This document shows, in pieces, positions 22,101 through 34,300 of a stretch of DNA of 64,000 nucleotides. The stretch lies in the NCBI GenBank assembly GCA_029204225.1, contig CM055102.1:34778585-34842584 (forward strand). The letters are read 5' to 3'. Below the pieces are notes generated by a model. The model was not told the origin of the DNA, searched no databases, and saw only the letters and a program-made list of their open reading frames with translations. The position numbers were made by a program, and so were the translations under genes. The first letter of the stretch is position 1. Each line of letters opens with the position of its first letter. The stretch comes from Diphasiastrum complanatum. Taxonomy: Eukaryota; Streptophyta; Lycopodiopsida; Lycopodiales; Lycopodiaceae.

Positions 22101-25100
22101 CTTTATCATGTAGCACCAGTTACAAGCTAAGATTCACTAGCTATGCTAGAAAGCAGGACTTAAGCTAGAAAGCAGGAAGAGAATGCTTAAGGAGGCTAAA
22201 GAGAAGCAATCATCATAAATTGAATAAAGGAATACAATGTTGCCCTACTTATACCCTCTCCCTGAATCGAATGGAAGATTCAAAAAAAGGAGGGAAAAGG
22301 ATTTGGAGGGAAAATAGTGCGCCCTCCCAATAGGAGGACCCCCACTCCAAATCAATGTGACCAAGTCCTAGAAATATAACCAAATAGGGCCCAAGGCCAG
22401 TATATGAATCAAAAGGGCCCTTAGGCTTGCTTATGCATAATAACAATAAAAGAATGGACGCGGCGAATGTAATGATCCAAGTCCATAACTCTCCCCTGCA
22501 GAAAAACAAAGCCCTCCACCGGCTAGCAAGCATAATGACTATCTAAAATAATAATGTAAGCATGCTAAATACTGAAAAATCACGAACTAATGGAAATATT
22601 GATGGAGAGGACATAAGTCATCACAACAGATACCCCAAAAGTATCATAACTGTGTAAAGCAAGTACTAAGCAAATACCACAATAAAGAATAGTCATAGCT
22701 AGCCGAATCATGAAGTAGAAGGAACATCTACAATGATATCTATAGTAGAGGAAAGAACTAAAGCCATCAGGGCTCGAGCCAGATCTGCCAATAATGGTGT
22801 ATGATAAAACACATCAATAGGCTCCCATGTGGCCTCCTCAACAGGACGACCATCCCACTGGATCAAAAACTGAATTTGTTGGCAGCGTCGACTATGGTGA
22901 AGGCGAACCTGGTGAATGGCAGCTGGTAAGAAAGGGAACAGCTCAGGATCAACATCATGGCGACGAAGGGAACATCTCGGCCGCGTCATCAAAAACCAAG
23001 CAATATGGAACAGCCAGGAATGCCAAGGAACCAGAAGAAGATCAAGCAGCAACCAGGAATGCCAAGGTATCCGTAATGCCCAAGCTAGTAGAGGATCAGC
23101 CCAAAAGATAGGGACATCATACCAAGGTATCCAAAAAGCCCGAGAAGGTAGAACTGCATCAGCAATGGGAAGCCAATAAGGAAACTGGAAAAGAGATGGA
23201 CACTCATCACGAATAGCCGCATCATACACGTAACCATCAACCATATGTGCAAGGTGCCCCAAGAAAAGATAGCAGCATCAGAAGACCGGCACCAAAGAGC
23301 AGGAACGTAAGCAGGATGACAGGCACGCTGTAACAGCATGGAAAAGCAAGCGATATGCCAGGAAACTTGGAGCATAAAGAGATCATCCTGACAAAGGATA
23401 GCTAAAATGGAGAAATATGCACCAGCATGGTCAAAAGCCCAAGGTATCCATAAGGCCCATGAATGAGAAGTAGCAATGGCACACGGTACCCTCAAGGGCC
23501 ATATCACGAGAAGAGCAGCATGCCAAAAGCTCTAGAAGGTCCAAGAAATCAATGCATCATCTATAAAGACATGATGCATGAAAACAGTAGCAACAAATCT
23601 AGAAATAGTAGAGGCCCCAGCTAAAAATCTGTAGCCGAAAAACTCATCCAGAAAGACCTCATATGGACATACCAATCCATCATAGGATACACCAAAAACG
23701 GATGAAGAATCGGATGACCCATCGGAACTAGCCACAAGTGTAATCCCAAGGTACACACCAGGCGCACAAGTGAGAAATAGAAGAAATGCACTGGAACGAG
23801 GAACAAGATCCGCAACATCAGTAGCAAGCATCGGAGCAACATCCACATGTAGCTGGGAATGAGTATCAAAACACATATGAGCAACACTGAAGTATATGGC
23901 GGCAACATCCCCAAAAACTATCCAAGAGAGGAGAAGGAATTCTCTCAAGGTACCCTGCTGGTCTCGGAACACCAGAACAAAGTGGCAACTCAGCATCGGA
24001 GACCAAGCGATATGGAGCAACCCGAAATGATGGGGAACCTGAAGATCACCCGAACAAATAGTAGCTGGAACAGAGGCAATAACCCAAGCCATCAGGATAT
24101 GCCAAGCCTGACCATGAGCAACAATCCAAGGAACAAATAGAGAGCCACATGCATAATCATAGAGATATCGGCACCATAGGTGATCAGTAATATGGAAAAA
24201 CCAGCACCAATCAACAAGTCCAAATGAAAACCAAGCTATATGTAATAACCAGGAATGCCATATACCATGGACTGCAGGAAACCTATATGTAGAAACACAA
24301 GGAGACTGAAGGATCCCCGTATACTCATCTAGAAATATGCATATAAATACCCTAGATATGACCATCTGGCAAAGATCCTCAGATGGAAAATGTGTAACGG
24401 TAAGGGCAAAAGGCTCATGAATCATGTCAGGAACCGTAGAAATATTATGAGGCAGATCACAAACCTCAAGCAGAGATCTATGGAATAAAGCGAAAGAAGA
24501 TACAACTTGATCACCAATAGCGAGGGAACCAGCAAACGTGGACCTGTGAAGAACCCCATAGAAATCAGCAGAAACATCGGCCATAACGGACTCAAGAGAT
24601 GGAGATATAGAGACCAATGGAGAAGATACTCATGTGTAAAAGACAGTGTCTGTTGAGAAAGATCCACAGCAACAGTACCAAGTGACAAAAACCAATCTGC
24701 ACCAAAAATAATGTCATAGCACTTTAGAGGAATAATATAGAAATCTGCCTGTCCAGAGAAGTCACCAATGCTATAGTCCAAGCCCTGAAACATCTGAGAA
24801 CTGGAAAAAGAATGGGAACGAGCAACCTCGACACTGAGAGACTATGTAGCAGAAATAGGTGTAGCACGAATGCTGGTGGAAATGTAACTGCTAATAAATG
24901 AATGTGTACTGCCAATATCCACCAAAGCAATATACTCTCGCCCCAAAATGCGAACACGTAACCGAATAGAACGAGGACCAGGACACCCACCAGCCCAAGC
25001 AGCATAAGCAAGTTGTGCATGGCAAGCGGCGAAAGCAGGATTATCAGGAAGCGGGTCAGCCGGCTCATCAATAGAATGTGGGTCAGGAGTATCAAGAATC

Positions 25101-28100
25101 TGGATATAAACATCAAAATCATCAGGAGTAAGAGCCTCATGGTAAAAAACAGCGGTAGGAGGAGAAGAAGCCAAAGTAGGAGAAGCAGTGGAATGAGAGC
25201 AAAAAAAACGAGAAGAAGTGGATAAATCAGGATACTTATGCTGCAAGGTAGCAGCCAAGGAGATAGCATCTGAGAGAGTAAGAGGCCGAAAAGATGAGAC
25301 ATCATATCGTAAGGAGTCTCTAAGACCGGCAATAAAACGTGAAATAAGCTCTGCAGGATGAAGATCAGTAAAAAGGTAGGAAAGCTCAATAAACTGATCA
25401 ATATAAGCAGTCAAATCACTAGTATGGCGAAGGCTACGAAACAGATCACGTTGGCGAACCAACCACTATGGTTCAATCATAGCCCTACGAAGATCATGAC
25501 GAAAAGTAGGCCATATATGTAACCCCTCACGAGTAGGCTCAGAGCGATAAACACGCCACCAAGTCTGAGCTCTACCATCTAAATGTAATGCGGCCAACTG
25601 CACTTTTTGGGTTTCAGTCTTGGGATATATAAGAAAATAGGTCTCTAATTTAGAGAACCAATTTTCCAAGATATTCCCGTCAGACGAACCAGGATAAGTA
25701 GTAAGCTGGATGCGATCACGAAAATCACAAGCAAAATGGGGCTCAGGATTACCTGAAAAAGTAGGAGAAGGAAAGAAAGTGATGGGCAGTAGGGCGCTGG
25801 ACAGCCACCACCCATCTGCAAAAATGACGGAGAAAAATCGATGAAAGTGATGGGTGGTAGGGCGCTGGACAGCCTCCACCAATCTGCAAGAAGGTTGACG
25901 AAGAAAAATCGATGAAAGTGATGGGTGGTAGGGCGCTGGACAGCCTCCACCAATCTGCAGGAAAGTGCTCTGATACCAAGTTACAAGCTAAGATTCACTA
26001 GCTATGCTAGAAAGCAGGACTTAAGCTAAAAAGCAGGAAGAGAATGCTTAAGGAGGCTAAAGAGGAGCAATCATCATAAACTGAATAAAGGAATACAATG
26101 TTGCCTTACTTATACCCTCTCCCTAAATCAAATGGAGGATTCAAAAAAAGGAGAGAAAAGGATTTGGAGGGAAAATACTGCGCCCTCCCAATAGGAGGAC
26201 CCCCACTCCAAATCAATGTGACCAAGTCCTAAAAATATAACCAAATAGGGCCCAAGGCCAGTATATGAATAAAAAGGGTCCTTAGGCCTGCTTATGCATA
26301 ATAACAATAAAAGAATGGACGCGGCGAATGTAATGAGCCAAGTCCATAACTGCACCACAAGGAATAGTTTGTGCCATCCATCCTATTTTCATTAAATAAA
26401 AAACCAATAGACTCCGATTCTTTAGCCATAACAGAAAAATCAGCTTGTAGTAGATAGGAAATAGACTTTCTAAGTCAAAATCTACTCAAAGGGCAACAAC
26501 CTCAAAGCTGAAATTATGAGCACAATAGATTGCAATACTCCACATGCAATTTGCTCAACAAGTAATGAAATAGGTGGCTGATTTCTGCACAAAAACAGAA
26601 TGCTCACAAATCGGTAGACTTTAAATGAAGCCTAAACCAAAACTAGAAATTTGTGGCTAAAAAGAGTGCACACTATGAGCTGATGGTAGCACCCTACTCC
26701 AAGCTCACCAATAGGGAAATTCCAGCAAGAAATGTGTGTAAAACACATGTATCTTCATTTAAGAAGTAAATCTGAAATTTTCAGCATGTAATTTAGTCAA
26801 GATCACATGCAATTGGTTTGAGCATGGTCGCCCTACTGCTAGCTCTCAAATAGGTGAAGGTGCCCTTCAATTTCCTGCAATTTCCTGCAAAAAAGTTATA
26901 AGAAGATGAACAGATTCTTCTCCTGCAAAAATCAGCATCTTGATGATTTTCTGTAACCAAAAAGGGAAGAAGATAGCTTCCTATTGGGCGCCCTCCTGCA
27001 AGCAATATGATCATCTAAAGGCTCTGATACCATGTAGGAAATAGAAGCCTAAGGATCCAGAATCTTAACTATTCAATCACACAACGCATTCTCAAAAGAA
27101 AGAGAGAGATGGCTGGAAACCCTCTTGTAGAAACTCGTGGACAGCCAAGGAGAATAGTCGTATTGCTTACAAAAGTGTCTCATACAAATGGGATGCACAC
27201 ATATATATAGTCCAAGATGACTATCTAACTTCATGACTACTGCCTATCCAACTACTTGACTGTTGACTATCCAACTTTCTATAAGTTACATAGAAAGAAT
27301 AAGGTACCTCCAATATGTCAAGTTGGGGTACTTAATGTCAAAATTAGGCCCAGTGGACCCATGAGTCCCTACCAAGTTAGTTTCATACTAACTTAGCTAA
27401 CTCTAAGTTTAGTAGGCCTAATATAATAAATGACCATGATGTAAGCAATTCCATTTACATTCACAAGCAAAGAAGTCTTTGTCAAAGATAGCAATAACAA
27501 ATTAAATCATCACTACATGGATTTAACTAAAAGGGAATCACAAAAGGCCCCTGATAATTACAAATTATCCATCATATCCATGTATAGAAATAAACTACAT
27601 GGGCCAACATTGCCCATAAAGTGCTTCTTGGGATGTTGACTGAAAGTAAAAAGCACTTTTGACACGAAACTAAATCGTAAGTAGCATTGCTCTTGGCTCC
27701 CATGATAGACACCTTTCAAATTGTTGACTATGGACTTCCTACAAAAAGACACATACCTTGAAAAATCAATGCAAGAATGTGCTCCAAAAGTTGGACCTAA
27801 ACTAGATAAGTATTTGCTTTTGTTACATACACAAAGCTAAACAACTAACATAGATAACTATTCAATTTTGTTACGTACGCAAAGCTAAACAACTAAAATA
27901 CCAAACTTCAACACCTCCCATGTCCACAAACCTGGATATAGCGTACAACAGTGGAGGTATAATCAACTGACCGACGATGAACGGGTTTTCGTATGCGCTT
28001 TCCTGATAGACAATGAAAAATTATAAACAAGAATGATGTAGGCAAGGCCCAAGAAAGGTTATCAATTCAAAACAAAAAAAACGTAAAAGATCATTTGGGT

Positions 28101-28257
28101 TATGGATATACACTAACTGTTTAGAGTTTCGTGGATATGCATTAAACGTTTGGACCACATCTTACCACGATAAAATGCTCACTTAGACAATATCATACTT
28201 GACATGTACTTACGTTGGTCTTATGTATCTTTTGGTACCTAAAAGAAATTAATAAAG

Positions 28258-28355
<98 letters not shown>

Positions 28356-31300
28356 TAATGATGGTGCAGCGCATGCTTCTTAGACACTCTTGTTGAAGTC
28401 AGTACATTTGTAGAACTTCATCTCGTTCTCATAGAAGTGCTCAAAGTGCTCATTCCTCTCTCTGTCCACTATGGAACCAGCTACACCTCCCTCAACTCTT
28501 CCTCCTAATCCTTCTTCTACTCCTCCATATATCTAAGGTCTCACCTCCAACTATACCTCGCTCTATTTTGCCGGAAGACGTTCATCATCATGTAGGGCAA
28601 TTGTATGCACTATTTTCAGAAGTGCAAGGAGAAAATGCGACGCTCAAATTGAGGTTCAAAAATTGTGAGATGAGATCAACCAGCTACGGACACTATTACC
28701 ATCTTCTACCACGAATCTTGCAGAAACTTCTAACAAGATTTCCAACCTTGAGAAGCAAGTGGAAGAGACGAAATCATGGGCAGCACTATTCAAAAAAGAT
28801 AATGGTATGATAGATTTGCCTACGAATGTTTCAATTGACTCACGATTAGAAAGCATGTTTTCGGAGCAAGAAAAAAGAGCCAAAAAAACTCTCAATGTTA
28901 GAGTGAGAGGCATCCCAAATGCTGGAAAACCTCTTGAGGAGGCCAAGGATTTACTTGCCAATAAACTCTCACACTCAATTGAGGGATTTGAAACTGCTTG
29001 AGGCAAATATGACGAGAATGTTTTATTTATTAAATTTCGGTCTCTCGTACATCGTAATGCTGCCTTGAAACTTCGAGCAAAGCTGAAAGGGACCTTTATA
29101 TTTATGGATGATAATTTAATTGATACGCAATGGCGAGCAAGAAAAAAAAATCATACAAGAAGCTAAGGAGAAAGGACAACAAGTGGTGTTCATGGATGGT
29201 AAGCCACGATACTATGAACGCTCACTATAGGGAATCAGGGCTCCCGGGCATGGGAGCAGCCCGAGATCCCATATGACGCTTTGCAATGGATTTTGGAATT
29301 GTAATGCCTTCCTTTCTTCCTCTTCTGCAGGTGACCTGCAGTCCTATCTTGCTCGTATAGATATTTTACTTCTAGCAGAGACTCATGAGTCTCAATTTCA
29401 TCCTCTTCCTAGGGTGACAGATTTCTCTTGGCACTCAGTATTTAGACCATTCCTACGAGGGAAGACTTCCAGAGGCTCAAGTGGGGTGGCATGCTTATAC
29501 AGGAACCGGTATATTTAGACCATTCCTACGAGGGAAGACTTCCAGAGGCTCAAGTGGGGTGGCATGCTTATACAGGAACCGGTATAGTCATACTCTTAAG
29601 ATGGTTAAGAAAGATTCGTACACACGTTTTATATGGTTACAATTAGTTGGACATTCCTTAGGTTTGTCTAGAGATATCTTCCTGGCAGTATGTTATATTG
29701 CTCCTCAAACTTCAACATTTGCAGATTATGGTGGGAACCCTTTTCAGGTTTTGTCAGAGGATACTGCCATCTTTTCTCCACAGGGATATGTACTTTTGAC
29801 AAGTGACTTTAACGCACGCACGGCCACCAGACAGACGGAATTTCATGAGGTGACGGATTACCTCCAGCTTCATGCTTTGGATACAGGTCTTGAGCAGACT
29901 TCTCATGATGAGGCTACCCCTTCTACTACATTTGGTGAGCAGTTACTCAGGATTACTGTTACGAGCTCGTAACCAGTGCCGAACCCTAGAGAACACAGAT
30001 AGGTCAGATACCACAGTCAGGGTCGTGTCCAGCGTACATGACCAACAGGGCAAGACAGTGTGAGTAGTGTGCCCCAGCACGGTCCATAGCCATGGCGGGC
30101 CTAACACAGCCTAGGGACCCTGTCAGCAGGATAGGGCCCCCAGTTGGGTCCCGACGTGCAGTCGGCCACGTGGCCGACACTTGGCAGTAGCATGCTACCA
30201 GTCCTCACACTGGGCTAGGAGGGGCTTACTCTATATCAGGGAGTAGGCAAGGTTGGGTGGATCAGTTAGTGTTTGCCCTACTGTGGTGTTAGGATCTATT
30301 ACACTGGTATCAGAGCCATCTCCATCCTAGGGAGTTTAGGACAGCAGTAGAGAAAGCTATCAGAAGATAGGAAGTGTTTCTCAGATTCTCAGAGAGGAAT
30401 AGAGGAGGAGGATCGCTGTAGGAGCAGCCTTCAAACTTCTGATTTCCACTGAGAAATCACAGTAGCAAGGAGTTAGATTCCAAGTGTAGGTAACTCGCTG
30501 AAAAAAACAGCTGTTTCTCACTGACTTCAGAGGATTCTTCGTAGTTTTCCCAGCGAAATTAGAGTAGGAAGAAGCCAGCACCTCCATCGCTGTACAGTCA
30601 GAGACCTACATCCGATTTCCAGGGAAAAAGTTACTGGTTTTCAGCAAGTTGGAAGCCAAAAAAGAGGAGCAGGGCCAGCGCTGCCAGTGCTTCTGAAAAT
30701 CTGGTTTTTCAACAAGTTTTTGGGCCGCAACGTCAGAGATTTGGAGCAAGAGGATTTCTACCAGATCAGCGAGTAAGAGACTTCTGAAATTTCAGAACTC
30801 AGAAGGGGTTTTGGACTTCAGATTTGCCTTTTTGTGGACAAGTTGGATTGCAATCAGACCAGCGAGCTACTATCCTCAAAAAACTGGGAAATTTAGTACC
30901 GTTTTGAAGCCTCAAACTGGCATTTTTCGGAACAGCAGGTCTGAAATCTTGGGGAAAAGAGCTGAAAGGGTTCCTCTTCATTCTTTCTTTGGAAGTACAG
31001 TCCTCAGAAACAGCTAAGTCATCTTTCCTTTCCCTTGTACAGTTGTAAATTAGTCTTTTAGACTTTTTTCCTTCAGAAGTTAAGGTAGCTCTCTTTCAGT
31101 TTCGAAGATGACCACTCCTCAGGGACCTGATCAACCCCAGGAGAGAGGCTTCGACGAACTTGAAACAGAAGCCTTGGCTTACAGAAAAGGGAAGGAACCC
31201 ATGGAAGTAGAAGAACAGGAACAGTTCGCCGAAGAACTCGACGAACTGGTTACCAAGGAGCAGTTCCTCCAATTGGTAACAGAAGTGAATGAACTGAAGC

Positions 31301-34300
31301 TGGCATTAGCCAATTTCAAGTCCAGTGTGGACGACTCGTTCGCTGAACTCAAAAACTTGATTTTGAGCTCCGCGAAAGGAAGCCTTCCCTCCACTTCTCA
31401 GTTATCCCCTTCTCCACTTCCATCAGTTTCGGGTGAGACTTTACGGTCTCACCCCAGTGTTTTTAAAGATTTAAAGCCATACTCAGTTGGCTGAGACCTC
31501 AGAATATGTTGGAACTTCAAATCTTTCTTGGTCTGGCGGGATATTACAGACGATTTGTCAAGGAATATGCTCAGATAGCAGTCCCTATGACAAATCTTCT
31601 TAAGGGGAAGGGAAAGGAGTTCATTTGGGAGTCTGCACAACAGGAGAGCTTTGATGCTCTCAAAACAGCCTTAGCTACAGCACCAGTCTTAAAAGTCGTC
31701 GACCCCAATCAGCCATTTGTGGTCGAAACAGATGCTAGCGACTTTGCAGTAGGCGCTGTGCTAACTCAGGGTGGACGACCAGTTGCGTTCGAGAGTAAAA
31801 AACTCGAGCCAGCTCAGACTAGGTACAGTGCCTATGAAAAGGAACTCTTTTCTATAGTCCATGCCCTTAAGACTTGGAGGCATTATTTGTATGGTGCCAA
31901 CTTTGAGGTCCTGACAGACCATGAGAGTCTCAGATACCTTTGCAATCAACCTGAGCTTAGAGGTCGGAAAGCTCGTTGGGCAGAGTTGATGCAAGAGTTT
32001 GACATGTCTATCAGATATAGGCGTGGAAAATTCAATACAGTAGCAGATGCCCTTAGCAGAATGCCTATGATAAACGAGCTGAGTTTTACTCAGATTCGTA
32101 ATGAGTTACTCGAGTCCTTGAGAGGGAAATGCCAGCATGATGCATTCTTCTCTATTATCTGGAACTCAGTCCAGAACAGACAGTTACAGACTCCAGAACC
32201 AGTTCCCGGGGCTGGTGCCAGTTCATCCAAGAATACGGCAGCTTCCGTTGAGGATGATAATGAGTCCGAGTATACGTCGTCAGATGACGTTGAGGATTCT
32301 GAGCCTGTATTACCCAAGCAAACCCTAGTGGTTGAGGGTCAGTTGACTCAAGGATTCAAATGGAAACAGTATTCCATTCAGGATGAGTACTTGCTCTATA
32401 GAGATAGAGTATGCGTCCCCAATTCAGAGGATTATAGGCAGCAGGTCCTATATGAATGTCATGACAATCCTAGCGCGGGACACCCAGGCATACAGAAGAC
32501 CTATGAGCTTCTTCGTAGGCAATTTTTCTGGCCCAGTATGAAAAAGGACGTCCACCAGTATGTAACCAGTTGCCAGAAATGTCAAGTAAATAAAGCAGAG
32601 CGTTTAAAGGCAGGAGGGTTGTTGCATCCCTTAGAAATACCAGCTGGTAAATGGGAGAGTATCTCCATGGATTTTATAGTAGGCCTGCCTAAAAACCAAA
32701 AGGGTAATGACGCTATATGGGTTACAGTTGACCGTCTGACCAAAATGGCTCATTTTATTCCGACCAAAACAACCGTTAGAGCTCCAGAGTTAGCGAGGTT
32801 GTTTGTAGACGGGCTATTTAAATTGTACGGTCTACCTTCCGGCATAGTCAGCGACCGGGACAGTAAGTTTACTGGAAATTTTTGGAAGGCAGTATTCCAT
32901 CATCTCCATACTAAACTTAATATGAGTACCACCGACCATCCACAGACGGACGGTCAAACAGAAAGGGTAAATCAAGTGCTGGAGGATATGCTTCGTGCAT
33001 ACGTCAGCAAGAGGCAGACTAATTGGGAGGAGTATCTCTCGATATTAGAGTTTGCTTACAACAGTACCAAACATTCAGCTACGGGATACAGCCCATTTAT
33101 GCTGATGTATGGTTTTCAGCCACGCTCACCCACAGCTGTAGGGTTTAAACAAGAAAAAGTTGAAGCAGCCAGAAACTTTTTAGAAGACCTAAACCAGATG
33201 ATAGAACATGCTAAGCGTAGCATTAGACAATCCCAGGATCGAGCCAGGCATTATGCAGATCCACACAGACGGGATGTGCAGTTCTCCACTGGTGAGAAAG
33301 TCTACGTGAGAGTCCCAGTTGACTCTAAAACCCTCAAATCAGGAGTGTGTGCTAAGTTGTCTCCAAGGTATTGTGGTCCCTTTACCATCAGTAGGAGACT
33401 AGGCGAGGTCACCTATGAACTAGAACTCCCACACAGCAGTAAGGTTTTTCCAGTTTTTCATGTAAGTCAGTTACGAAAAGCCTTAACCAGATCAGATAAT
33501 CTGGTAGGGGACAGTGTTCTAGTTCTCCCATTGGATCCTCAGCAACCTCCACATGAACCAGAGGAGATTCTTGATAGTAGAGAGACGCAGACTCGTCAAA
33601 CTCTATACCGAGAATATCTGGTTAAGTGGAATGATCAGCCTGTTGAGAATGCCACTTGGGAAAGAGGCAGCGTCCTTCGCAAGATTTTTCCAGACTTTGT
33701 CTTAGAGGACCAAGACGGTTCTTAAGGGGGAGGGAGTGTTACGAGCTCGTAACCAGTGCCGAACCCTAGAGAACACAGATAGGTCAGATACCACAGTCAG
33801 GGTCGTGTCCAGCGTACATGACCAACAGGGCAAGACAGTGTGAGTAGTGTGCCCCAGCACGGTCCATAGCCATGGCGGGCCTAACACAGCCTAGGGACCC
33901 TGTCAGCAGGATAGGGCCCCCAGTTGGGTCCCGACGTGCAGTCGGCCACGTCAGTGCCACGTGGCCGACACTTGGCAGTAGCATGCTACCAGTCCTCACA
34001 CTGGGCTAGGAGGGGCTTACTCTATATCAGGGAGTAGGCAAGGTTGGGTGGATCAGTTAGTGTTTGCCCTACTGTGGTGTTAGGATCTATTACAATTACC
34101 GAGGCACATTCCTTGGTTATTCTAAACGGTTTATCGCAGTGGCCAGATTCAGCAGTCTTCACTTGTCATCCGCATGGAGGCGGACATAGTGTGGTAGATT
34201 ACTTCATTGGCTCAATAGCCTTGATTCCTCTCATTCACAACTTTACCATTCTCTCTCCCACCCTTGTTGTGATCACTCGTTGCTCTTACTCTCTGTTGGC

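Larger units (their letters stand above)
22118..26351 (-). mobile_element. gypsy-like LTR element nested in Copia-2, pol replaced
   Basis: LTRs of 373 bp at 22118-22490 and 25979-26351, flanked by the 5-bp duplication GCACC (22113-22117 and 26352-26356). The primer-site core (TGGTATCA) lies at 25971-25978 and a purine tract beside 22490. Gag and a retroviral-type protease are present, and a chromodomain-like tail is at 22708-23262. No RT, RNase H or integrase motif is seen in the ~1.7 kb between. It is a non-autonomous element that would need enzymes in trans. Confidence 0.85.
17771..27463 (-). mobile_element. Ty1/copia element with nested gypsy-like insert (Copia-2)
   Basis: Minus-strand copia with similar LTRs at 17771-18242 and 27033-27463, primer site at 27022-27032, gag, protease, integrase and a damaged RT. 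A 4.2-kb gypsy-like element (22118-26351) sits between its leader and gag. No clear target duplication was found: TGCAC precedes the left LTR but is absent at the right, where the LTR edge looks altered. It fills most of FY intron 2 in the same orientation as FY. Confidence 0.88.
29957..34094 (+). mobile_element. young chromodomain gypsy element with internal deletion (Gypsy-Y)
   Basis: LTRs at 29957-30303 and 33737-34094, both TGTTACGAGC ... ATTACA, inside the 5-bp duplication ATTAC (29952-29956 and 34095-34099). The primer site TGGTATCAGAGCC is at 30305 and the purine tract at 33724-33736. Gag is cut after about 128 codons and joined to the end of RT, so gag C-terminus, protease and most of RT are missing. 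RNase H, integrase and chromodomain remain as one 739-codon frame. It splits LINE A. Confidence 0.95.

Noticed and set aside
25013-25225. Plus-strand Arg/Ser-rich 70-codon frame
   Set aside because: It is the reverse of the gag/protease coding region of the nested element.
17766-27468. Target duplication for Copia-2
   Set aside because: TGCAC before the left LTR has no match after the right LTR, whose edge is altered, so no duplication is claimed.
28193-28387. Frame encoding a long Arg-Glu repeat on the minus strand, and similar Leu-Ser or Arg-Glu frames at other CT/GA tracts
   Set aside because: These are simply translations of (CT)n microsatellites and are not genes.
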